DNA of 64,000 bases. It comes from Campanula takesimana (lineage: Eukaryota > Streptophyta > Magnoliopsida > Asterales > Campanulaceae). The stretch is taken from the NCBI GenBank assembly GCA_026119855.1, contig JAOWBW010001818.1, positions 123,938 to 187,937 of the forward strand. Reading direction: 5' to 3'. Made by a program: the position numbers and the translations under genes. Under the pieces are notes generated by a model that saw only the letters and a list, made by a program, of their open reading frames with translations, was not told the DNA's origin and made no database searches. How positions within the stretch are numbered: the stretch's first letter is position 1; each line of letters opens with the position of its first letter. Below are positions 56,391-64,000 of the stretch, piece by piece.

Positions 56391-57532
56391 TTTGTGCATA
56401 TAAATATCTTTGTTAGATTTTGGTCTTCCCACCTGCCTGGGTTGTACCTCCCTCGGATTGCGCAAAGCGTCAGTCTTTGAATGATGTTACCTTTGGTCTT
56501 CCCACCTGCCTGGGTTGTACCTCCCTCGGATTGCGCAAAGCGTCAGTCTTTTGAATGATATTACCTTGGTCTTCCCACCTGCCTGGGTTGTACCTCCCTC
56601 GGATTGCGCAAAGCATCAGTCTTTTGAATGATGTTACCTTGGTCTTCCCACCTGCCTGGGTTGTACCTCCCTCGGATTGCGCAAAGCGTCAGTCTTTTGA
56701 ATGATGTTACCCCCGGTCTTCTCGACTGCCCGAGTTGTACCTCCCCAGAACTACGCCGTGACTTGATTCCCATGGGGGATACGTAGGCAGTTTACCCCGG
56801 TGAACTCAGTCGCCCATTCTCATAAAATAATTTCGCATGTCAATGCTATGTTGCTCCACCTTGGTCATCTCGGGTGCCCGAGTTGTACCTCCCCATAACT
56901 ACACCGTGACTTGATTCCCATGGAGGGATACGTAGGCAGTTTACCGTTGAGCTCAGTCGCCCATTTTAACAAGTTGTTGGTCAAATACCAATCCCCCAGA
57001 GTCAGATGCGACTCATCTTGATGTTGAATTAGGTCATCTCCCGGATTCTGAGATGTACCCCCCGCTCCAATTGTACCTCACGTCAATCCTTGAGTATTGT
57101 TACTCCACCTTGGTCATCTTGGGCGTCCGAGTTGTACCTCCCCAGAACTACGTTGTGACTTGATTCCCATGGAGGGATACGTAGGCCGTTCACCGTTGAT
57201 ACCGTTGAGCTAAGTAGCCCATTCTCATAAAATTTTCCTCATGTTAACCTCCCCCGAACTACGATTTGACTTGATTCCCCCTAAAGGGATACGTAGGCTG
57301 CTCGAGAGAGCCTAGTCATTTCCATGTCAATTTCCTCCCCAGCAAAGAGACAACGCATCTCAATGCAACCCCCTGCATTTTAAATTTTAATAAACCTGAA
57401 CTACGATTGGTCTGATTCTCGAAAGAGATACGTAGGTAAACTGGAAATCCAGTACCGACCATTGTTTGTCTGTGTTTGATTGCTTGTTTGAGTTAGAACT
57501 ACGGAGGCTTGATTCTCGAAAGAGATACGTAG
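55505..57532 (+). other. Eight repeated RNA hairpins in the 3' region of element C
   Basis: Outer arms CTACG and CGTAG enclose an inner stem. Copies (outer arm start-end): 55505-55538, 55721-55754, 56751-56786, 56899-56935, 57148-57184, 57259-57296, 57401-57435, 57499-57532. Inner stems are TCTC/GAGA closing GAAA (four copies) or TCCC/GGGA closing 4-6 nt (four copies). Constant flanks are GAA before and G(C/A/T) after. Structure by inspection only. Confidence 0.6.
56421..56712 (+). repeat. 73-bp tandem array of element C
   Basis: Four almost identical 73-bp units start with TGGTCTTCCC at 56421, 56494, 56567 and 56640, each containing TGCGCAAAGC(G/A)TCAGTC. A diverged fifth unit at 56713 runs into the first GATTCCC-type hairpin, so the array seems to have been amplified from the segment before a hairpin. 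Confidence 0.85.
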
Positions 57533-57637
57533 GAAGTCCTACTTTGGACCCAGCCGTTACACCCTAGACGAGATCGAGTGTCTCTTAGTGAATCGTAGAA
57601 TCCCCTTTACATTACAAGGAGATTCGACGAGGGGCTC

Positions 57638-60078
57638 TGTAGATACCCCGATCTCGCACCCCTTATCAAACCCCTTTTTGAATGGTCTAAACCCTAAAAT
57701 TGACCTAAGCCCTCGATTTGGCTATGCGGGAGTGCCGTGAGCATTATCGGTGCATCGAATGGATTAACGGACTTCAAATTCATGATCAGAGCGAAAAAGC
57801 GAGTAAACAAGCGTGTACTTCAAATTCTTGAGGTGCGGGACCCGAAACGGGGCCCGCACCCTTAGAACTGCTCGTTATCGTCCGTTCTATGCATTTAAAA
57901 ATATATATTTGTCATCCCTTGCTCATAAAAATATTCCAGATAGACGGGCGCGACCACAAAATTATGTCAAACAACTTTCATGTTGGACTCGAGGACAACC
58001 GGGACACCGAAGCGCGCACGACGGAGCAGTTGCGGAGCTAATGCCGGAACAGGAAAGATGGTTATCCACATTGCAAAATATCTCAAAATATCTCATCAAG
58101 TGGTTAAGAAGGGCAAAAAAAATATTATTGTCGTTCCTAGCTTATGAAAATATTTCAGATATACCGGCCTGACCAAAAAAATATTCCGAGCAACTTTCAT
58201 GTTGGACCCGCGGACAACCGGAACACCGAGGCGCGCACGACGGAGCAGTTGCGGAGCTAATGCCGGAACGGGGATAAGGAAGATGACTTGAAGCCTTAGT
58301 GACTCAAGGATAGTTAATGATCAAAAAAAAACCACCTCCCTCCTCCATATTACCACCCCCCTCATCCATTCTTGCAAAAAAAAAAAAAAAAGGGATACAC
58401 AATTCACACAACACACACACACTCACCATATATTCAGCCCTCCCTCTTCTTGCTCCCTCTAGCAACTCAAACACCCTCCAAACTCAGTCCTAAGACCATC
58501 ACCACACCACCCTAGCCCACCACTACACCCTCACTAAATACAAACCAAAATCAAACCACCAAGCACTCACACAAACACAAGGCAAAAACCTTAAGAAAAA
58601 TACAAAAAAAAGCCTTCCCTTGGAAGCAAAGGGAGAACAACCTAGGTAATATCTTCATCTTGTAATCTCTATAAGTGTAAGATGTAGTTGATTATGTAAT
58701 TTCTTGAGAGGTCTAGCCACCTTGTTAGGCTAGACCTCCATTTGGTGTTCAAAAATGTAAGGTTCACACTCTTGTTGTTCTTCTTTCTAAATGATGATAT
58801 ATCATGATTAAATGCTCAAATGGCTGTTGTTTTGTGTTGTTCATATGTAGATCTATGTATATCCAAAGTTTCATGTTCATATCTTTTCATTTGAGTGAGT
58901 TTTGATAAGTGTTTTCATGCCATGTGTGGATTTCCAGTAGACTGTCCAAGGTGTACCATTCTGCCTTGTTGCTTTGTTTATGCATAGAAAACGTGGCTTT
59001 TGATCTTAGACCACAAAATAGATTTTGTTCTAGACAGAACAAGGAAGATGATAACGTGAATATCATATTTTTACCCTGAGTGGAAGAGGTTCTTTCCATT
59101 TTTGGTTTCAACTCTCTGTTCTCAGAATAGCATGTTTCCTGTTTTGACATAAAAATATCAGAGGTGTTTGGGTGATTTAAAATTGTTTTTGCCTTGAAAC
59201 GTTCCAGATCTAAACTTTGAGATGTTAGGAACAACTTTCATGTTTAGTGTTTTCCATTATTCCTTTGTTTTCATGATGCAAAAAGTAGATACTTTATGAG
59301 TATATGAAAATCTGTCAGACTGGGCTGTGGAAAGTATCATCTTGCATGCCTTATTTGGACACCATAAATTACTCCTAAAATCATAGGAAAAATCATGGTA
59401 GATTTTTAATGTGTTAGGAAGATTTCTTGACCTTTACTTTCCAGATTGAGTGAGTACAAAAACAGGTACACAAAGAAGAATGGACAGCAGTCCCTAAAAA
59501 TGCTTGGGGACGGACTTTAGGACATTTATTTGTTTTGGGGATTTGTTTCCCTTTTGTACACCAATGTAAATATTAATCCCACACCCCTTTATGTGTTTGA
59601 TTTGCTGTATATAAATGATAAAAACATTTTCAAAAACGAGTGGGAGCCACCCAAACCGACTCTCATTTGTGAAATAAAAGCAAACATTCCTAGAATAGGA
59701 AGACTCCATATATTAAATCACCATTTTGTTAGGGCATAAAAGCAAGGCATAAAAGGCATAAAATGAATCTACGTGGCATGCATACTAGAGACCATCACGG
59801 GCGAGGAGAGTGCCTAACCCCTTCTCTTCTCGTAACTTAGCCCCCGAACCCACTTTCTCTAAACAAAAGGTTTTGTCTTCATTTTTCCTAAAATAAAGTG
59901 AGGGTGGCGACTCTTGCAATTAAATTAAAAGCTTCGAGAGGAAACTATTGTGTGGGAACCGAGCGCATTTCCAAAAGCGCATTTGCACGAGGCACTCACC
60001 CGGACCGCTTTCATTGAGCAATCACATATCATTTCGCATATGTTCGGCGTGTGCGGCTTTTGAGCGCGGGCTCTCACA
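57638..60078 (+). repeat. 3' LTR of element C
   Basis: Follows the purine-rich GACGAGGGGCTC and starts TGTAGATACCCC. Same features as the 5' LTR, with an extra ~40 bp near 59862-59892 and hairpin CGAGGAGAG/CTCTTCTCG at 59802-59832; PBS-like word at 59903-59914. Confidence 0.93.
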
Positions 60079-60083
60079 GGTAT

Positions 60084-60639
60084 AGATATCATCGGCAAAG
60101 TCCATCCTACGAGAAGCAACGGACAGTCTTTCATTCTAGTGGCCGTGGATTATTTCACAAAATGGGTCGAAGCACAATCTTACCGAGTTCTCAACGCCAA
60201 GAAAGTAGCCGAATTCGTGAAGAATAACATCATGTGCCGATACGGTATTCCTCATGAGATCATCTCCGACAATGGCTCACACTTTGAGAAGGAAATAGAT
60301 GCGCTTTTGGTTGATTACAAAATTACCAACACAAGCCATCCCAGTACTGCCCCCAAGCTAATGGAGCGGTCGAAGCAGCAAACAAAAACAATTGAGGTCA
60401 TCATACGGAAAATGGCTTCAACAGGAAGGGATTGGCCCGAGAAGCTACCACTAGCATTGTGGGGCTACCGCACATCAATCCGGTCAGCAACGGGAGAGAC
60501 CCCATACTCATTGGTTTATGGTTCTGAAGCCGTACTCTCGGTCGAACTTGAAATCCTCTCTTTACGAGTCTTGCTCGAGAACCAACTCAACGAGGTTGAT
60601 TGGATGCAAAGTAGATACGAGCAATTAGCCCTACTCGAC
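60084..60639 (+). pseudogene. Element A: integrase core, cut by element D
   Basis: Continues from 47760: DIIGKVHP, VAVDYFTKWVEAQ, ISDNGSHFEKE, then ETIxKKMAST-like IIRKMASTGRDWPEKLP, LWGYRTSIRSATGETPY and MQSRYEQLALLD. The region around the catalytic Glu is changed (about 60345-60390 reads STAPKLMERSKQQ) by a frame slip. The C-terminus lies beyond element D, outside the window. Confidence 0.88.
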
Positions 60640-62088
60640 TGTTGGGTATGCCCACACATATCTCAGTTTTTAAATGTAATAGAATTTATTAGATTTGATT
60701 GATCATCACCTAAGTTTTATTTCATGGACTTTAGACCCACATGTAAGAAGTATTTATACTTCATTTTTTAAGTTGTCCATTGTATAGAATAGGCTTAGAA
60801 ATAGGGCAAGAGATCAAGTTTCAAGAAAAATCACTCAGTGAGTTTGAGCCGCGCTTATGCGCCTCCTGCGCCACGCGCCACGCGCCTTCTACATTTGCGC
60901 CATGTGCCATTTAAAGCGCGCGCATAAGGATTTCTTCATAAGCTGTTTCGCGCCTCTGCACCCCCTTGATTTAAGCGCACGCTTCTGTGGGCCTCTTGGC
61001 TCAATGCACTCTTGGCTCAATGCTCCTCAACGTGTTTATTCAAACACCCAGTGATTTATTGAAGACTCGAAGACTTGAAGAGAATTCAAATTACGCCAAT
61101 AATCCAACGGTGGTTAAAAGATGCATATGCGCCTAATCTATTGACACGTGTCCATAACTCGTCTTTTATGTTGAGTGTCGAAATGGCCATAATATATGCA
61201 TGCTCCAATCAACGAGCGACAGCTATCTTATCCACAAGGATTTCCAACGGCTAGTTTTTTGAAGTTCACTATAAATACCCCATAACTTCAACATTTGAAG
61301 TTGCTGAGTTTTGCTAAGAATTTCAAGAATTCTCTCTCAAAGCATTTGTTGAAGATTTGAAGATTGCCTCGTTTTTCCAGATTTCTCAAGAACATCTTCA
61401 TACCTTCATCCTTAGCCCAGATCTTCAAGCCTTAACACTTTAGTTTTCTCGTGCTCTCCATCTCAAAGATCTAAAGAGCCTTGATACTAAGACATACACG
61501 CACCTCTTTAAGATTAATCATTTAGATTCTTCTTTAGAGATACACCGGTTATTGTTTTGGATTTGTTCTTTCATAGTAATAGATCTTGAGTTAGTGTATA
61601 AGCTCAAACATTGTAATTTGTAACACTCACTCATATATAAGATCTTCATTAGAAATCCAAGACTAACCATCTTGGTAGAGGACGTAGATCTTTTATTGAT
61701 CGAACCTCTCCAAATAGCTTGTGTGATTATCTTGTCATTTCTTCAAGTTATTATTTTCACTCACTATTTGCTTGTTTACTCATTGTAGATTGATTGAACT
61801 GAATTGTGTTGTGTTTGTTATATCATTTGCCTTAGTTCCTTATTTCAACCACTTTGAGCCAAAATACTTAGAGTGTGTGTTGCGCTCCCTTTATCACTTT
61901 GCTCCTATTTTCATTACTAAATTCCGCTGTGCATTTCACTCACTCACTTAGGCGCATTCATTACGCTTACTTGATAAAGTGCGCATTTGCAATTGAGTTT
62001 ATCAAGGGTACGAAAAGAATTTTAAACAGCTATTCACCCCCCCCCCTCTAGCTATTTTTCATACCCTTGTTTCCCTTTGGGACCAACA
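60640..62088 (+). repeat. 5' LTR of element D
   Basis: 1449 bp, TGTTGGGTATGCCC ... GGGACCAACA. The first ~200 bp and last ~250 bp align with the LTR of element E. About fifteen GCGC words occur in two clusters (60848-61130 and 61890-61990). TATA box CACTATAAATACCCC at about 61268-61282. Confidence 0.93.
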
Positions 62089-62090
62089 AG

Positions 62091-62102
62091 TGGTATCAGA
62101 GC
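62091..62102 (+). other. Primer binding site of element D
   Basis: TGGTATCAGAGC two bases after the LTR, initiator methionine tRNA type. Confidence 0.95.
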
Positions 62103-62162
62103 TAACACCTTTATAAAAACATTTTTGTTTTTCAAGCTTAACAGCTTGGGTGCCGATTCTAT

Positions 62163-64000
62163 ATGGCAAACTCAAAACCTATGGCAACTGCAAATTACAC
62201 TCACGTTCGGTCTTTGATGAAGATCATTTGACGTGTGGAAATTCAGCCTATTGACTCATCTCAACTCAATCGATGAAAGGCTCCATGACACCGTCGTTTA
62301 TGGACCTTATATTCCGATGAAGGCGAATCCAAATCCACGCACCAACGCTGCCCAACCTACAGTTCTCAAACCAAGGGAAGAATGGACCGAGGAAGAAATT
62401 AGAAGAGTTGCAAATGATGGCAAAGCAAGAAACATTCTTCTAAGCACTCTAAGCACGGCTATGAAACAACAAGTCATGCATTGTGCTACTGCAAATGAGC
62501 TATGGGATGCTATTGAAGAGCATATTGAAGGAGACACTGTCTGCAAGGAGAACAAGAAATACGAAGTACAAAAGAGATTCAACAATTTCTCTCAATTCCC
62601 CGGTGAAAAACTTGAGGCAAACTTATGTGAACGCTACTGTGAAATTATCAATCTATGTATTTCACTTGGCATGAAGTTTACCAACAAAGATTTGAATGTA
62701 AATTTTCTACAAGCTTTTGGATCAAGATCCCTACATAAATCTAGCGCTCTTGAAGACGCTGGAACTTTAGATGTTTGGACTTTAAGAAAACCTTTATGCA
62801 AATCTCAAAGTTACGAACTCAAACTCCAACGAATCAGCGAAACTGAAGGAAAGTCAAAATCTATGGCTATGATGGCGCACAGAGAAGCTGCGCCTACACC
62901 TACGCCTACTCCTGCGCCTGTACAAGATGAGAAAAGCTCCGATCCCAAAATTTCTACTTCTGAGCTATTAGACATGGATGATGAAGACTTCGCTTTATTT
63001 GTGAAGAAATTTCAAAAGTTCAGAAAAATTCTCAAGACCCGGCTCAACCAACAAATTTCAAGGATCTACCAGCAAACTCCTCAAAAGTTTTCAAGAAGCG
63101 TAGTGATTCAAAAAGAAAAGAAGATCTTGTTTGTTTTAATTGCAGGAAACCCGGACATTTTTGCATCAAGCTGCCCGATCCCCAAATTTGATATATGCAG
63201 AAGAAGGAGCAGCCATACTCCAAATTCACTCCAAGTTCACTCGTCACAAGGGAATGGTTGCTGAAGAAGAAGCACCAGCAAATGAGCACAACACTTGGAT
63301 TGAAAACAGACTCCGATGAGAGCGATGAAGATTCCGATGATGGGACTTCATTTGTTTGATGGCAAATGATGATGAAGTTGATGCTTATGATTCTGATGAT
63401 GACTTCTCAAGGATGTTCCCGATATGAATGCCTTGAATAAACCTATCAAGAAATCTTGCAGGTTTTCAAGAAGTGAAAAAGAAGAAAGGACCAACCATCA
63501 GCGAGCTCGTTGAACAAGGATTTCTCACTCCGGCTCAAAACGATGGTGGATTGCTATTCTCACGATGTGATCTTGGAGCAAGGAACAAATTGAGAAAAGG
63601 AGCATACATTAGACCACAGGTTGAACCAACTGCTCCAATCTCCAAAATCAATGATGATGAAGTGATTGCTGAACAAGAAAAATTGTTCAAGAAGGCTGAA
63701 AAGGTAATCACTAGATTTGATAGTATGAAGAAGCTTTAGCACTATCATGTGATGAAATTCCCAGCTTAAGACCGAGAAATCTCTACTTAAATCTGAACTC
63801 ACCTCCTTAAGGAGCAGATAAAGAGCATGATCCTCTTATGTTAAAAACACTTTTCTAACAGAACAGAACTCACTTCTTAAAGTTCAAAACGATGAATTGG
63901 TTGCTCAAATTACTGATCTAAAAAGATTACAAATGAGTGGTCCAATTCTCGTGTCACTATGGAGAATATATTTGAGTCCCAAAAAGTCAGTGGTGATAAA
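62163..64000 (+). pseudogene. Element D gag (broken, runs off the window)
   Basis: ATG 62163 (MANSKPMATANYTHV) meets a frameshift near 62210 and a missing T near 62229. Then 343 codons with copia gag (GPYIPMKANPNP, TANELWDAIEEHIEGD, VQKRFNNFSQFPGE) and LLDMDDEDFALFVKKFQKFRK follow. The knuckle is intact at the DNA level (CFNCRKPGHF near 63130) but in a shifted frame. A PTPTPTPAP run encoded by TGCGCC/ACGCCT words lies at 62890-62925. Further frameshifts follow (62980-63470), then FLTPAQNDGGLLFSRCDLG and a coiled-coil-like end, matching element E gag. Confidence 0.88.

Larger units (their letters stand above)
47766..60078 (+). mobile_element. Element C: non-autonomous Tat-like LTR retrotransposon
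   Basis: 12,313 bp with LTRs of 2388 and 2441 bp, TSD GGTAT (47761-47765 and 60079-60083) and a perfect Tat-type PBS. The 7.5-kb interior has only a broken gag and no protease, RT, RNase H or integrase that I can recognise. The 3' two-thirds are tandem repeats and repeated hairpins. Moving therefore required enzymes from another element. LTRs differ by about 3-4% in the first 225 bp compared by hand, plus small indels. Confidence 0.93.
11795..60639 (+). mobile_element. Element A: Tat-type Ty3/gypsy retrotransposon, split by four insertions
   Basis: LTR (11795-12784), PBS, leader, gag, protease and RT run to 18470. The rest is recovered after removing the LTR-like block 18471-19600, element B (19856-46919), element C (47766-60078) and, at 60640, element D. 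Coding sequence rejoins in frame across B (...KHGYGI then GMLLVDPKD) and across C (...FSCWGI then DIIGKVHP). The 3' end and 3' LTR are outside the window. There is no chromodomain in the part seen, and pol order is PR-RT-RH-IN. The element is dead: several stops and an RT lacking its catalytic motif. Confidence 0.9.
60640..64000 (+). mobile_element. Element D: Sirevirus-like Ty1/copia retrotransposon (right end outside window)
   Basis: LTR, PBS and gag in order on the + strand. It is homologous to element E but clearly a different family. It interrupts element A's integrase. The TSD cannot be confirmed because the other end is not in the window. Confidence 0.9.

Noticed and set aside
56421..56712. 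73-bp regular repeats as a CRISPR or gene array
   Set aside because: Head-to-tail identical units without spacers inside a retrotransposon 3' region.

Overview
The window is plant nuclear DNA made almost entirely of nested LTR retrotransposons. The evidence is the plant-specific lineages present (Sirevirus-type Ty1/copia with a post-pol ORF, Tat/Ogre-type and Tekay/Del-type Ty3/gypsy), plant-type primer binding sites, and TG...CA LTRs with 5-bp target duplications. A eudicot is likely, but I cannot name the species. I see no host gene, tRNA gene, rRNA or CRISPR array.

Layout. (1) 1-7210: a decayed Tekay/Del-type Ty3/gypsy element on the + strand with LTRs of about 3.3 kb. The first LTR is cut by the window edge and the second is broken off at 7210. 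A 347-bp hAT-type MITE sits inside its primer binding site. (2) 7211-7828: a truncated Tat-type LTR (-). (3) 7829-11794: the 3' part of a minus-strand Sirevirus-like copia element (RT, RNase H, post-pol ORF). (4) 11795-60639: Tat-type element A (+), broken by four insertions: an LTR-like block (18471-19600), element B (19856-46919, -, TSD GATAG), element C (47766-60078, +, TSD GGTAT) and copia element D (from 60640, +, running out of the window). (5) Element B itself holds a solo LTR (27333-28432, TSD GATAC) and a nearly intact 13.2-kb Sirevirus-like copia element E (32038-45216, -, TSD ACGGG). Deleting the insertions restores collinear coding sequence across each junction, so the nesting is well supported.

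By approximate hand comparison of LTR pairs, E is youngest (under 1% substitutions), then B (about 2%), then C (about 3-4% over the part compared). A, B, D and E carry gag and/or pol with nonsense codons or frameshifts. C has only a broken gag and is non-autonomous. B carries an antisense ORF with a mobile-domain-like N-terminus between integrase and its 3' LTR. E carries a post-pol ORF with a CT-rich leader and a clean GT-AG intron, an anatomy resembling a captured cellular gene.

The less expected signals are non-coding. Nearly every LTR has, upstream of its TATA box, an array of a short CpG-rich and often palindromic motif that differs from family to family; in elements A and B it is a GCGCGC triplet with about 29-bp spacing that recurs in the leader and before the antisense ORF. 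Homologous LTRs of E and D carry different motifs at the same place. Tat-type RNAs carry repeated hairpins (outer stem CTACG/CGTAG, inner stem covarying, some GNRA loops), a second covarying hairpin in the LTR, and a PBS-like GTGGCGACTCT inside the LTR.
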